Positions 47,584-60,939 of a stretch of 64,000 nucleotides of DNA are shown in pieces. Within the stretch, counting starts at the first letter, position 1; each line of letters opens with the position of its first letter. The notes under the pieces are model-generated. The model did no database searches. It was not told the origin of the DNA and was given only the letters and a program-made list of their open reading frames with translations. This DNA comes from Girardinichthys multiradiatus. Taxonomy: Eukaryota; Chordata; Actinopteri; Cyprinodontiformes; Goodeidae. The translations under genes were made by a program, and so were the position numbers. The stretch spans positions 17,012,442 to 17,076,441 of the forward strand of contig NC_061813.1 of the NCBI RefSeq assembly GCF_021462225.1. Direction: 5' to 3'.

Positions 47584-48367
47584 CATACACTTATTAGTGT
47601 AAATGTCGTGTAAATGTTTTTTATTATATATTTGAACCATTCTTTTTTAAGGGCTTGAATGATAACACCACATGCAGCTGCAAAGACTTTGAAAATCAAG
47701 AAGTTGGTGCACAAATCTGAATTTATTGTAGATTTCAAAACCCACAGAACACAAAGGCATAGATTTTCTAACTAGAAAATAATTGCAGACATAACTAAAA
47801 CAAACTATTCATATGCTAGTTAATCAAACAATAGTTTAATGACCTCTGCGATCTCTGATGAGAACAGCGGTCAAGCAGAAATGTCCCTTATAGCTACAGA
47901 AAATTGTATGGTTCCCCAGCAACTTGTGGATGTTTACATTTGAGCCTGCATGTATAATTTTTGCCTAGTATGGATTAATGAGAGTCTACAACAAATTCTA
48001 ACTTTTGCAGATAATTCTTGCATCTGAGATTTATTGGTAATGTTTGTTTTAATACATTATTTACTTAAAAAACTGGTACAAGCAAATCATTAAAAACTGA
48101 CAATTATTAAGACCTTCCTGCAGATGATGGGTTTATTTACCCCACTGAGCTGGAGGCAAGGTTTGCCCTAGAAGGCAAAAACATGGTTTTTGCAAGACAA
48201 TAAAACGTTAACACCTGCTAGCTTTTCAACGTGGACAGTGTTCCTGTACCAGCTCAGGCATGCTGGATGATAGGATAGTCAAGGCCTACTGTATTGGTTG
48301 TCTTATTTGATTCCAGTTTATGACTCTAACGACTTTTATTGTCTTTTGAAAAGCCATTTGAAAGACA
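47584..48367. other. Unannotated AT-rich sequence
   Basis: No gene recognised. Confidence 0.4.
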
Positions 48368-48369
48368 TA

Positions 48370-49619
48370 CAAGGGTTGGACAATGAAACTGAAACACCTG
48401 TCATTTTAGTGTGGGAGGTTTCATGGCTAAATTGGACCAGCCTGGTAGCCAGTCTTCATTGATTGCACATTGCACCAATAAGAGCAGAGTGTGAAGGTTC
48501 AATTAGCAGGGTAAGAGTTTGAGTTTTGAGTTTGAGTTTTGCTCAAAATATTGAAATGCACACAACATTATGGGTGACATACCAGAGTTCAAAAGAGGAC
48601 AAATTGTTGGTGCACGTCTTGCTGGCGCATCTGTAGCCAAGACAGCAAGTCTTTGTGATGTATCAAGAGCCACGGTATCCACGGTAATGTCAGCATACCA
48701 CCAAGAAGGACGAACCACATCCAACAGGATTAACTGTGGACGCAAGAGGAAGCTGTCTGAAAGGGATGTTCGGGTGCTAACCCGGATTGTATCCAAAAAA
48801 CATAAAACCACGGCTGCCCAAATCACGGCAGAATTAAATGTGCACCTCAACTCTCCTGTTTCCACCAGAACTGTCTGTCGGGAGCTCCACAGGGTCAATA
48901 TACACGGCCGGGCTGCTTTAGCCAAACCTTTAGTCACTCATGCCAATGCCAAACGTCTGTTTCAATGGTGCAAGGAGCGCAAATCTTGGGCTGTGGACAA
49001 TGTGAAACATGTACTGTTCTCTCATGAGTCCACCTTTACTGTTTTCCCCACATCCGGGAGAGTTACGGTGTGGAGAAGCCCCAAAGAAGTGTACCACCCA
49101 GACTGTTGCATGCCCAGAGTGAAGCATGGGGGTGGATCAGTGATGGTTTGGGCTGCCATATCATGGCATTCCCTTGGCCTAATACTTGTGCTAGATGGGC
49201 GCGTCACTGCCAAGGACTACCGAACCATTCTTGAGGACCATGTGCATCCAATGGTTCAAACAGTGTATGCTGAAGGCGGTGCAGCAATACACACAGCAAG
49301 ACTGGTGAAAGATTGGTTTGATGAACATGAAAGTGAAGTTGAACATCTCCCATGGCCTGCACAGTCACCAGATCTAAATATTATTGAGCCACTTTGGGGT
49401 GTTTTGGACGAGCGAGTCAGGAAACGTTTTCCTCCACCAGTATCACGTAGTGACCTGGCCACTATCCTGCAAGATTCCCTCTGACCACTGTGCAGGACTT
49501 GTATATGTCATTCCCAAGATGAATTGACGCTGTATTGGCTGCAAAAGGAGGCCCTACACCATACTAATAAATTATTGTGGTCTAAAACCAGGTGTTTCAG
49601 TTTCATTGTCCAACCCCTG
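48370..49619 (+). mobile_element. Complete-ended 1.25-kb Tc1-like transposon
   Basis: TA target duplications at 48368-48369 and 49620-49621. Ends read CAAGGGTTGGACAATG on the left and, inverted, CAGGGGTTGGACAATG on the right, with inverted repeats of about 31 bp. This is the short-repeat class, unlike the two long-repeat elements nearby. Confidence 0.92.
48570..49484 (+). pseudogene. Tc1 transposase, long ORF but catalytically dead
   Basis: A 304-codon frame starting MGDIPEFKRGQIVGARL. Residues 1-110 hold the paired-like DNA-binding region with the GRKRKLSERD hinge. In the DDE domain the first catalytic Asp is replaced by His152 (FSHESTF). The segment that should carry the second Asp is deleted, so Tyr233-Ala-Glu-Gly-Gly runs directly into AAIHTARL. 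The Glu is kept as Glu273 in PDLNIIEPLW. After codon 304 the family C-terminus continues in another frame with a further TGA, so the true C-terminus is lost. It could still make a DNA-binding protein, but not an active transposase. Confidence 0.9.
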
Positions 49620-49621
49620 TA

Positions 49622-51015
49622 TATCTATTAAAATAATGATCAGTATCCTTTGGAACCAAACCCAGATTTAGCACTGCCCCTTTGTGAATATGCGTGATCC
49701 TTCAGGTGCACTGGGAATACATAATGCCATGGCTGCAGGTGTTTATGACAGTATCATGGATCTGTGACGGGGATTTCCACAATCCATTCCTTTTGACATG
49801 AATCAAGGGTTCAGGTAAATAACAGAAGCGCAATACTGTCTTGTGTCATTGTAACAGGAACAGATCTGGTTACTATCCAGAGTGAAAACGACCAGTTTTA
49901 TATTCCTAGGTGCATCAAATACTGAAGAAGTAAAGTAAATTCGTCTTTTTTATCAAAAAAATACCTCAGGACTATTTGCAAACAGCATGAGTTATCAAAA
50001 CAAATTTGGTAAATCCACAGATAATCTAGAACATGCTAATTAATTAGAAAAACCATTATACCCCACATTGTATACAACATCTGCAAAATAAAATCTGTAT
50101 TTTAGCTGTGTTTGCTTTGACTTAATTCTCAGAGGCTCTGGTGTAATGTAAAAGTATGCATATGTAATTGCAGACAAGAAAGTATGAGTGTGAAGCATCC
50201 GTCTACTACAAGCCGCGTTGTGTCTGTCAGAGGAGAGTTGACGTTGATGAGAGCAAACTGGATGGAGACAACGTCCATCCAGTCAGAGGCCTCATCATTA
50301 TGGCTGCAGTCCTTTTGATCATCCCCTCCACACTCTCCCCATCTCTCTCTTCTTGTCAGTTTGTCTGTCTCTGTCTCTGCTGTCTCTTTTCTGTGGTTTA
50401 AAACTAGATGAGTGGTCGTCGTTTTGGCATGACACACACCCTTTTGTCTTTTGAGTATTTCCACCTCACTGACCCCCTCTGCACACACGTTATCCAGCTT
50501 CTCATCCCTCTCCCTGATGAGACACATCATGGAGCAAGTCCTGCTGCGTCACTCGGTGAAAAACCGCAGAGGTAATGATATTAGCTTGATGGTTGTCACA
50601 TTATTATTCAAACCAGGCTTAAACCAACAGTTTGATATTTTGTGGAGTGGACCTATTTATTGCTTAAAGCTAGAACAAATAATTTTTTTCTTTCCAGGAA
50701 AAAACTGCAGCTTCTTAACTAAGATTATTCTCAAGAATTAAATCAGAGCTTATTTTTTTTTTTTATAAGGGGGGGCGGGACTATCCATAGCAACATGGCC
50801 CAATGGGACTGATAACTGAAACTGATAGCTGTGCCTGTGCCTGTGCCACCCTTGAAATCAACAACTGCCATGAAAAGCAATAAATGCAATGAGTTACATC
50901 GCTTTGGAGGAGTTTTTTCCAACTCCTCTTTGCAGAATTATTTAAATTCAACCACATCAGACAGTTTCCATGTACGAATTGCTTATTTAAGGTTGTGCAT
51001 CAGCATCCAATTCGG
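49622..51015. other. Unannotated sequence
   Basis: No gene recognised. A perfect 9-bp stem with a 7-nt loop lies at 50258-50282 (CTGGATGGA and its inverse) in a non-repetitive context. Short ORFs on both strands at 50129-50530 overlap and lack domains. Confidence 0.35.
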
Positions 51016-51848
51016 GTTTGGGCCCAGAGTTTAACTAGGTCACTCCAAACTTTCATTCTGTCTTTTTGAGCCAAAGTTGGAACTTCTTGTGTGTGTCGGA
51101 TCATTGTTCATGAACTGATGTATATATCAGTCTACAGAATATTTCTCCAGTAGTATTAGGCATAATCAAGATGTTTTGTGACAAATGTTAGACAGGGCCT
51201 TTGTGTTGGTCAGCACGGGATTTACTGCCCTTGGTACCATTTTGCCATTTTCATACTGTTATATCACGAACTATGACTTTGATTGGTTTAGATGCTGTTC
51301 TCGGTCCTTTTGTGAACTTCATTGATGAGTTCTCCTAGGGAGGTTCATCACTCTTCCATGTTGTTCCATTTAAGGATAATGACTGTCACTGTGGTTTCAT
51401 GGGATCCCAAAACCTTAGAAATAGCTTTCAGATCCTTTTCAAACTGATAGATATTATTGATTTATTTTATCTGTTCCTGAATTTTCTCAAATTAGAGCAT
51501 GATGTGTTACTTTTTGATATATTTTAGCCTACTTCATGTTCTCAGACAGATTTTGATTTTCTAATTCTACATGTTTCTGATTCTACATGCCTAGGTATGG
51601 ATAGTAAAATGTTCCTAATCTTTCCAAAAATGTGGTTGGGCACAGTTAACTCATGATTCAGGGGCAATTACTTTTTCACATAAGATGCAGTTGGTTTGGT
51701 TGGCTTTTTCCACTTAATAAAATAAGTTCTCATTTGAAAAATACATTTTGTGCTTACTTTTGTTATCTTTAAATGTGAAACAAGTGTGACAAATGCAAAA
51801 GGAGAACAAAATTCTGCAAGGGGGCAAATAGTTTTCATAGCACTGTAG
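51016..51848 (-). mobile_element. Tc1-like transposon fossil, minus strand
   Basis: Same family as the fossil at 17.2-18.7 kb. The inverse of the catalytic-Glu region is near 51035-51050 (phrase ACTAGGTCACTCCAA), and the right end is at 51820-51848 with GGGGGCAAATAGTTTTCA and CACTGTA. No frame is open. Confidence 0.65.
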
Positions 51849-53327
51849 AATTGAATTAAATCAAATGTTAGATTTTAGATTTATCCTGATAATTACTAAA
51901 CATTTTTGCTTCAAAGAACAATAAATCCATATGCAGTGTATGTAATAGGTATGAAATGTAAATGTAAAGGGACAAATTGGCAAAGCATAGATACAAATTG
52001 ATGAATGTGCAAATTGACCAGGAGCGCTAATGAACATGCTATTGATTAAAGTGTAAAGTAGAATTTTCTGACCAAATTAATTCTTTACAGTTAAATTCAT
52101 GTTTTTCTTTCAGCTATGCCAAAAGCTGAACTCCAGCGAGTATTGCTGATGTGTGTGCGGCTTCTATTCAGAATGGCCAGAGGTGAAAGGTGAAATCTAC
52201 TTTTGTTCCCACGAAAGGAGGAAAATAGGTAATCTAATCTCTGTGAAGTCATCAGTTAAGATTTTCTGTTCATTGTGAAAGCTGCGGTGAGAACTAATGA
52301 GTGTGTGGTTTAATCTGTCATCTGTCTGGTGGTAAAGTCTAGGTATTTGGTCACTTTTGTAAAAAAAAACTTGGGGCAGTCGAAGAACAAAATCAAACAC
52401 TGCAAACAATAAGTGCAGATATACTTACTAACATTACACATACTAAATTGTGTAATGTTGTTATCATTTGTTGTTATCATTTGTTGTTATCATTTGAACA
52501 CATTTGTTTTACACTTTTAATATTCATATATTAACTAACTTTTTTAAAGTAATAAAATAGTAAAGACAATTCACATTTTGAAACATAACTGAATGATATC
52601 AATCAAAATTTTGGAAAAAAAATATGGAAAAGAAAAAAATACAAGAGCCATTTACTAGTCAAATGACCTCCATATGAGCTACAAATCAAAATAAATAACT
52701 AAAACAATACAGTTCTGCTGTTCCTTTTTTATTAGTCTGACAACCAGTTTTAGTTCAAGGCAAAGTCTCTCCTTCTGAAAACTGTTTTTTCTAAAAAGCA
52801 GGAAAAGCTGGGATTATATTGTGACAGGGCTGATCATGTGACCAGCCTGATTGCAAAGTGTTGACTGAAGAGTCCCTTAAAATATGTGTATAATACACCA
52901 CACATATACCAAAGACCTAGTCCTGAAAGGTGATATCTTGTGAAACTCTTTGCAGAGGGGAAGTAAGGCAAGATTAGAAAAAAAGGGAACAGAACCAAAG
53001 GAGGTAAACAATGTTTAACACTATTTATGTCCCTCTTTTTCCTTTTTCTTTTTTTACTACAGCCTCACAGCTATAAGGCAGGAGTTATTGTCCCCCACTG
53101 CTCCCAGGATCCCTGCGGTAAAGGCCCACCCTACAGTCATGCCTCCAGACACAGAGTCTGATGAGGAGCACAAGGCCATGAAGGCTTTCCCTTTAAGCTC
53201 AGGGGAACACCCACCACCACCCCACCCCACCCCCGCCGCCGCCCCACACACACACACACAGACAAACAGGCAAGCACAGATACATGCACAAAGGCAAGCA
53301 GGCACCCAGACCTGTACAGTATACATA

Positions 53328-53330
<3 letters not shown>
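51849..53330. other. Unannotated sequence
   Basis: AT-rich, with short GTTATCATTT tandem repeats at about 52457-52496. No gene recognised. Confidence 0.4.

Positions 53331-53371
<41 letters not shown>
53331..53371. repeat. CA microsatellite
   Basis: Uninterrupted AC units. The overlapping Thr-His and Val-Cys ORFs are artefacts. Confidence 0.95.
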
Positions 53372-53373
<2 letters not shown>

Positions 53374-54180
53374 AACACACAAGCAGGTGGATAAACTCTT
53401 CTGCTGGCACGCTCAAACAGACACAGACACTGGCATTGCATCAAAAATATAGTAAACTGTGGACCAACACAAAAACAGACCTGCTGGTGCTCTCTGGCAC
53501 AACAATCCACATTTCACATCAAACATATGTGTGTAGTGTCAGAAATAAACTCCGTAGCAAATCAATATTTTCCATTTTCTGTTCATATTACTTCTTTAGT
53601 TAGGCATAAGTCACAGGGTGACAGACATCTCTTTCACAATGGCCAGCAAGACCATGCAATGAGAAAATGATGTAAAACTAAATGATAATAAAATAAAGCA
53701 GAGATGAAAAGAGTTAGAGTGAATCTGAATTTGTATCTCGTAATTATCAGAAACTTTCCTGCCATGCAGACGTTTGTTTTAGTTTAAATGATTTCTTACT
53801 AATTTAGTTACCTAGGCACCAGTTTTCTCATAAATGACGTCTGTAAAGCGGAATCAGGGTTTAATACGAGTGAATGAAAAGTTTAAAATTAATTAAATTT
53901 ATTTTGCTGACAAATCTGAAATCAAATTTATAATTGAAATATAGCTACTTGCAGATGTAAGTTCAGTCAACTGCTGGCTGTTTTATTGTTATTGTTGCTT
54001 ATTGTTTTCCATCAGCGAACAATTAGTCTGATATGTTTATATGAGTTGTGATATGAGTGGTAATATAAATAAATTTATCAATTTTGTAAAAGTTAAGAAC
54101 TGACATTAGCACTTTGGTGTTTCTGAGAATTGAAGTTTGAATTTAAATTTAACTAGATCTGTTACAACGCTAAAGTCAAG

Positions 54181-54183
<3 letters not shown>
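53372..54183. other. Unannotated AT-rich sequence
   Basis: No gene recognised. Confidence 0.4.

Positions 54184-54217
<34 letters not shown>
54184..54217. repeat. TA microsatellite
   Basis: Uninterrupted TA units. Confidence 0.95.
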
Positions 54218-54219
<2 letters not shown>

Positions 54220-56840
54220 GTAGAAATATATGGGCTTTAGCCCAGGGGCCCATATCCTTCTGAGAAGACTATTTAATAATATTCTATGCTTTAATCATAA
54301 TTCAAATTCTTATTTTTTCTTTGTTTATTATTTTGAGAAATAAGTTGAAATTTAACTAATTTATTTAGAAGCCTTTTAGTTGTTAATCCTAACCCTAAAT
54401 TAAACAATGTCAACTCTGTAGTTTGGATTAAAATCTACCCAAAAAAATGTTTGCAAATAATGACCCCTAGTTTATTAGTTAAAACCTATTATTTTCTTGG
54501 TGTACATCAGGGTTTGGTTTAACAGCTCACATATTTAAAAGGAATAAAAGCATTGTTAGAGCTACCATAAAATATTGCTTTTTACAATCATTATAGGATA
54601 CACCTTAACACAAGATACACAATTATTACATATAAAATGATTTCAACCTAGACCAAAAACTACATTATTCAAATAGCTGGTGAAATTTCCTATCTTCAGC
54701 CTCTCGCCTTGATTTGCTGCCCCAGGCCTTGATACAACCATGAAGAGTGGGCACCTCACTGGGACCAATTTTTGAATTTCTCCAAACAAACATGATACAG
54801 CACAGAATAAAGAGTCATCTGTTATTGACATAAGGAACCTAATCCTGCCCACCGCTAACTATCTCTTCTAAGAGTACACCTCTCACTTCTGAGTTGGCTA
54901 ACTAGCCATCACTATTGCCTGTTGGCTACACACCTGCCCCAACAGCACTCGAAGGCAGACGTGGGCCCCCGGAGATGGAAAACACACTCAAACACACACA
55001 TATGCACATGTATGAAACCTATGAAACCTAAGCTCACAGACTCAGCTCACAGAAACACAGACTCGAGCTGATACTGCACACACACATGCATGTTAACCTC
55101 TCCACACACACACCTATAGATACACACATGCACACCTTGACTATGCGTCATTTAGTGACTGTCTGTTTGCCAGGGCTGTGGCAATTATGACTAACAAATA
55201 AATGCCAGGTGCTAAAGGAACACCCAGCACACAGAAGTAAATTAGTAATATTAGGAATGTGCACTCATCATTTGCAGTCAATTTCCTGTTGCTAATGAGA
55301 TTAAAAAACAATGCTGTCAGTCAAGAGACAGAGGGAAGCCATTTCCATTTTCTTATTTTCTTTTACTCATAATCAAGCTGCTGCTTAGGCAATAATGAAA
55401 ATAGCAGGATATGGCAGCACTGTTTAATTACATTTTGAAAATCAGAGAGGTTTTATACACCCAGACAAGTCATTTTATAAGACATTGGACTTATATTAAC
55501 AACATGCAAGGTACAAAATATGAATATATAATCTCCTTGCAGATATGATAAGGAATACAATAATTTGACACAAACAATTTTAATTGTAGAGATATTCTAA
55601 ATAATGTGGAATATTTGAGTTTTGTATTGAAGTTGTTTTAAAAATCCATTATATATATCAGGTTGTCTATGGGTACAGCAAGTCATATAGCACTTTCCAT
55701 CACATCCTCTCTATCACACTGGCCCTCATCTACTCCAGTGTGGACTATCAGGGTGGATGATGGTGGTGACCAGAAGAGGGCAGACATACTGTATTCAATT
55801 TCACATCCTATTATTTATCTTCCTATTCTCCACTCAACCCCTCTCTACCTTTTTACTTTTACGTCTTGTGGCATCTGCTTTGAAAAAGCTTTGGGCTTTA
55901 TCAAGTTTTGTCAGTCAACGCTTTGAACAGGACAGTCATCAGATTAAGTAAACAAAATAAATACATCAAGAGTGTGCTTGCAACACTGAAGAAGTGTTCC
56001 AGCTATGACTTCATCTCTATTATCATGTGTCTCTTTTACATAGCAGTGTAAACCAAAGTCCAAATAGGTAATTTGTAGAAGTTGTAAGAAAAACATTTAA
56101 AAGATGGATGTAGAACCAAACAAAGATAAAAAGGTTTTAAGGAACTTATTACAATTATGGAAAAAAATACTTTCTAGAAGAGATAGCACAACTTTCTACT
56201 CATTGTTTTACAGTGTTTATCATGTGTGTGTTTACAACACATTAATGCAAACCAATATTTATACACGACACTGTCAGAGATCCATCCATTAGGACCGGAG
56301 TCAAATCCAATGATAGCGCACATAAATGTGGTTCTCTTCTTAACAGATTAAGTTATTGCTGATGTCAGATGTGAGGCCAAATATAATAACATCTGTATGG
56401 AAAAGCCATTATTTTAAAGGCAAAATAACATGCCGTATTTTGGTGCCATTTATCCTATAGGTTATGAGAATATGTAGCATATACAAATCATTAGCAGGCT
56501 TTTTTTGAAGCACAAAAATCAATTTAAAGGCACTTTTTCACAAAAAGTAAAGCTTTTGTAGCAATGGTTATTTTAAAACTATGAATGATGCTGTTTTAGC
56601 TGGATTTTCAGTGTCAGATGTACTACAGTTGTACAAAGGACATGGACCATGTTCATCATAGAAAAATACTTTTGTCACAGAAATACTGTATGTGAAGTGG
56701 GTGTGTGACCACTTTTGGTCAACTCAAAAAAGCATCAGTTAAATGCAAAGATTTCTCATCAAGATACTGAAACAGTTGCACTCTTAGATCCAAAAGAAAG
56801 AACAACTCAAACCTGAAGGAGGAAGATTTAACTACAGTTC
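54218..56840. other. Unannotated sequence
   Basis: No gene recognised. Small local duplications occur at 55010-55065 (ATGAAACCT and CTCACAGACTC-type units), and short CA runs lie near 54990 and 55078. Confidence 0.4.
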
Positions 56841-56942
56841 ATGCCAAGGCTACAGCAGACAACTCAAGCAAGGAGTGAACAGCCAGACCATCGACGGTGC
56901 TGCAGCCGCTGTGCTCCTGTTTTTGAGCTTAATGTTTTTCAG
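56841..56942 (+). other. Candidate first coding exon (unidentified)
   Basis: An ATG at 56841, with an in-frame TAA just upstream (near 56829), opens exactly 34 codons that end in CAG. This is followed by GTAAGA, a near-perfect splice donor at 56943. The peptide begins MPRLQQTTQARSEQ and has CCSRC in the middle. Alternatively the stretch is an untranslated first exon. I see no TATA box or other firm promoter signal upstream, and I do not recognise the peptide. Confidence 0.22.
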
Positions 56943-59638
56943 GTAAGAAAAAGCATTTTTTACCTTAGTTTTTCATAGGTTTTTTTTTTTTCTAACATTA
57001 CATGTCTCTTGATGATTGCAGATTGTGTTAAACCAATAGTGGCTTCTCCAATCAATATTTAGCCATCAAATTAGCCTCTAATTTGGCACTGTTTGAGGTG
57101 ATATTGTTGCCAAATGAAGGAGAGATTGCTTGATTACAGCTGCAGTTTAGTTGTCTATAAGTGCTTTAACATCAAACGTGTAGCATTAACTACAAAACAT
57201 CTTGTGGGGAAACTAATTTCAGATGGATTCATAATTTGAGTGACGTTATAGAGGGTGTCATTGGAATAGTTTTGACAGCTACATTACTGTAGTACAGTTA
57301 AACACTCATCAGTAAAATATATATAGTACTGATATATAATAGGCTTTCCAGGTGACACAGTTTTTGGGAGAAACGAGTGACACATTCCTGTTCAGATCAA
57401 AGTAATGGTATGCTGGGGAAGACAGGAGAAGAAAATATGTCTATCAGAATTTTTATGTAAGAAATTACAATTTTTGAAAAATTATAGGTAGGCTTCTAAA
57501 TCTGTATGTAGGACACCAGTGTGTTTATTACCTTAGTTATTTCTCTCTGAAACACCTCTCATCTGTCTTCAGCAACTTTGGCTTTCTTTTGCCATTTGCC
57601 ATGTACTTTTAATTTGGGTTACAAAAATGAACATAACTATTGTGAGCTACAAGGTTTAACCCAACTGGAAAAAAAAATAATTTAAAACTTATTACATTTG
57701 CCATGAGCATTCATCATGTAAATACAAAGCAGTCATGAATCGTCTTTAACCTGTTGTTGCAGTCCTACAGAGTCACTGATCTTTCATCAATGTGGAATTC
57801 CCATTGATTTGCTATTATTGAAATTGGAAATATTGACATTTATCGTTATACTTTTACCACGCTGGTTGCATGTTGTTTTTATAGAAGCAGTAATGGGTAA
57901 AGGTTTAAATAACTTGGGCCTTATAAAGAGTTAACAAACTGTGTGTAAGAGCAGCCAACCAGTGCCTGACAGAGGCTTCCATGTGTTCACTCACCCAGGA
58001 AAGGGCAGGGCTGCAGCCAACACTGGACATTATTGCAAATTGATTGGAACCCCTCCTTCTTCCCTCTCTGTTTTATCTGATCAGACAAAAGCACCATGTA
58101 TCTCCTTCTCTCTTGCATGTTTGTTTCAGTCGCCATTTTTTTTTTAAACCCCCAGTGTATTTTAAAATCCTGGGAGCCCAAGGCCTTAGCACACCTCAGG
58201 TCTTTATCCCAACCCTTATTTGTACTAATGAGTCAGTGCAGGGCTGGCTAACTTGCTGATGAAATGTAAGTGGGCAGTAATGAGCACAATCACAGCCATG
58301 TGAGGGAAAATATGCCATACCCAACCACACAGTCCAATCTTTCTATCATTTAAGTCCTGATAGACAAGCCTACGTCCCTGGGTGGGAGTGTGACTGACAG
58401 GGCCTGGTGCCTGTAAGGGACCCCAGTGGGCCTCTGGAGTGGCCCTTCATGAGTGACCGCAGGGACAGGGATAGTGATGGCGGCTTGGGTCTCGCTGGCC
58501 CTTCTAAACTGGTCCATTAATTACACAAAACCCTCAGAGAAAATTAACAGGCAAATTTAATAACAGGAAAAGGGAAGAGGCTGTGTGGATGTATGTGTGT
58601 GTGTGAGGGACTGCATCCATACACAGTGGCGCTATCCACCCCCTGCTATTGTGAGACGGAGAAGTGCTTCGAGCTTATTATCACCATGGACACTCATCCA
58701 ACAAGGCTTTCTGACACTTAAGGTCAATGATTTAGAAGCCAACAACAGGTTTAGTAAGAGCAAGAAATTGCAACACTGTGGGCAATAAATTGTCACATTT
58801 AATGCTGAACCATTTCTTAGCAATTATGAGACCTTAGTGTGGGAATTTCTTTAATTGATGATTTGTCACTCATCAAAGTTTGATGACATCTGAGAGGCTT
58901 AATTAAAAACATGAACATCCTTCATTATTATAATACCATTCAGAATGCATGAATGTATCACAGTCCTCAAGTGTGGGTTTTGGGTTTTGATTTTCTTAGT
59001 TTCTTTGTTTTTATTTAGATCATTTTCCTTGTTGTTATGTTCTTTAGGGCTTGCTTTGTTCATTTCATTGTTCTGTGTTCATCAGTGTTTGTAAAGTGTT
59101 TCCATATAAGTGTATTACTTTGTTGCTCTGTTCTTGTGAATTGCCTCGCTTCCTCAGCTTCCCTGTGTACATTCTGCCTTAGCTGCTCCATATAATCTCC
59201 TGATTGATACACTGGCATCCCATGTCATTCCTTGCTCATTACTTCCTGGTATTACTGCATGTTTCTCCATCCATGCATGTTTGTCCATTCATGCTGAATG
59301 TCATTTTCTTCTGGTGCCATGCTGGAAGTTTCTGCTTTATTTTCAAATCATCATGCCCCTCATGGGATCCTGTCTGCGCTCTGTGTCCTGTGTTCAAACT
59401 CAACAGTTTTGCTGCTTTGTAACTTGGTCTAGATAGATGTATCTACCAGATGCGTCCTGACCGCTCCACTGGAACAGATTTACACCTGGAGATGAGCGGC
59501 TGTGAAAAAAAATCAAGATACTGCTGTAAAACCTCAACTGCTAAAGTACTTTCTGGCCCATGGCAGTTGGAGTTTAAATTGAAACATTTCAGAAGTAAAC
59601 AATTTACGTTGACCAAGACCTCTAAAATATATTGAAAG

Positions 59639-59639
<1 letters not shown>
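56943..59639. other. Unannotated sequence with possible conserved block
   Basis: No gene recognised. The segment at 58190-58560 is GC-richer, dense and repeat-free, with a TTAATTA core near 58515, and is a candidate conserved regulatory element. Confidence 0.35.
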
Positions 59640-59719
<80 letters not shown>

Positions 59720-59735
59720 TATGTATATATATATA
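59640..59735. repeat. TA microsatellite
   Basis: About 95 bp of TA units with two point interruptions near 59714 and 59723. A shorter TA run resumes after the retroposon at 60098-60112. Confidence 0.95.
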
Positions 59736-60097
59736 GGGCTGCACGGTGGTGCAGTTTGTAGCACTGTTGCCTTGTAGCAAGAAGGTCCTGGGTTCAATTC
59801 CTGGCCTGGGGTCTTTCTGCATGGAGTTTGCATGTTCTCCCCGTGCATGTGTGGGTTCTCACCGGGTACTCCAGCTTCCTCCCACAGTCCAAAGACATGC
59901 CTGTTAGGTTAATTGGTCACTCTAAATTGCCCTTAGGTGTATGAATGAGTGTGTGCATGGTTGTTTGTGTGTTGCCCTGCGATGGACTGGTGACCTGTCC
60001 AGGGTGTACCCTGCCTCTCGCCCATAAACTGCTGGAGATAGGCACCAGCTCTCCTGCAACCCACTATGGAATAAGCAGTAGAAAATGACTGACTGAC
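59736..60097 (+). repeat. tRNA-type fish retroposon inserted in a TA repeat
   Basis: This matches by eye a very common teleost repeat starting GGGCTGCACGGTGG, with a B-box-like GGTTCAATTCC near 59793, the central TGCATGTTCTCCCCGTGC region near 59830 and a 3' end with short TGAC units at 60086-60096. Both sides are TA repeat, so the insertion lies within a TA microsatellite or at a TA-rich target. Confidence 0.8.
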
Positions 60098-60227
60098 TAT
60101 ATATATATATATTTGTAGCTATATATATATATATTTTGCAGCTCCTCCAAACTTGCCATGACTCGTTCCCTGAATAATGCTTTCCTTACCTGGCTTGTCA
60201 GTACCGGTGGAAGTCCAAATCTTGGTA

Positions 60228-60939
60228 CAGTGCCTTGCAAAAGTATTTACTCCTCTTGGCTTTTAACCTATTTTGTAACATTCTAACCTGTAATTTAAAT
60301 GCTTTTTAATCGTATTTTATGTAATGGATCTACACAAAATAGTCTAAGTTGGTAAAGTGAAATGAGACAAATATACTTTAAAAAAAGAATAGGAAAAAAA
60401 GAAACATAAAATTGGCATATGCAAATATTTCCACCCATTTTGCCTTAAAGCCCCTAAACCATTCTGGCGCAACCAATTACCTTCAAAGGTCACATAATTA
60501 GTGAAAGGAAGTCCACCTGTGTGGAATCTAAATGTCTCTGAAATGTTTCTGAAAGGCCCCAGAGGCTGCAACAGCAACTGCAATGTGGGGGACTTCCCAA
60601 ATATATGAAGGAAGATGATCTGGTCAGTTGAGACTAAAATTAAACCTTTCTGCCACCAAGGAAAACACTGTGTCTGGCGCAAACCCAACACATCCTATCA
60701 CCCAAGAACACCATCCCCACAGTGAAACATAGTGGTGGCAGCATTATGCTGTGGAAATGGTTTTTAGCAGCAGGCACACTGTTCACAAGTGAAAACCTTC
60801 CAGCATGAAGAGACTGGAGCAGTTTTGCCTTAAAGAATTGGCAAAAATCCCAGTGGCAAGATGTGGCAAGCTCATACAGACATGAATCAATAAAAAAACC
60901 AAAAAAAAAACAACTGGTAATTACTTTTGAAAGGCAGTG
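60228..60939 (+). mobile_element. Internally deleted Tc1-like transposon
   Basis: TA flanks at 60226-60227 and 60940-60941. The left end is CAGTGCCTTGCAAAAGTATT, a common fish Tc1 terminus; the right end reads inward CACTGCCTTTCAAAAG. Inside, remnants of transposase coding sequence can be read around 60610-60790, including the catalytic region preceding a HSGGS-type segment (60728-60742). Length is only 712 bp and no frame is open, so it is a deletion derivative. Confidence 0.75.

Noticed and set aside
53057..53603. Overlapping ORFs of 80-171 codons on both strands
   Set aside because: Driven by the CA microsatellite and a CCACC-rich stretch; no domain and no splice context.
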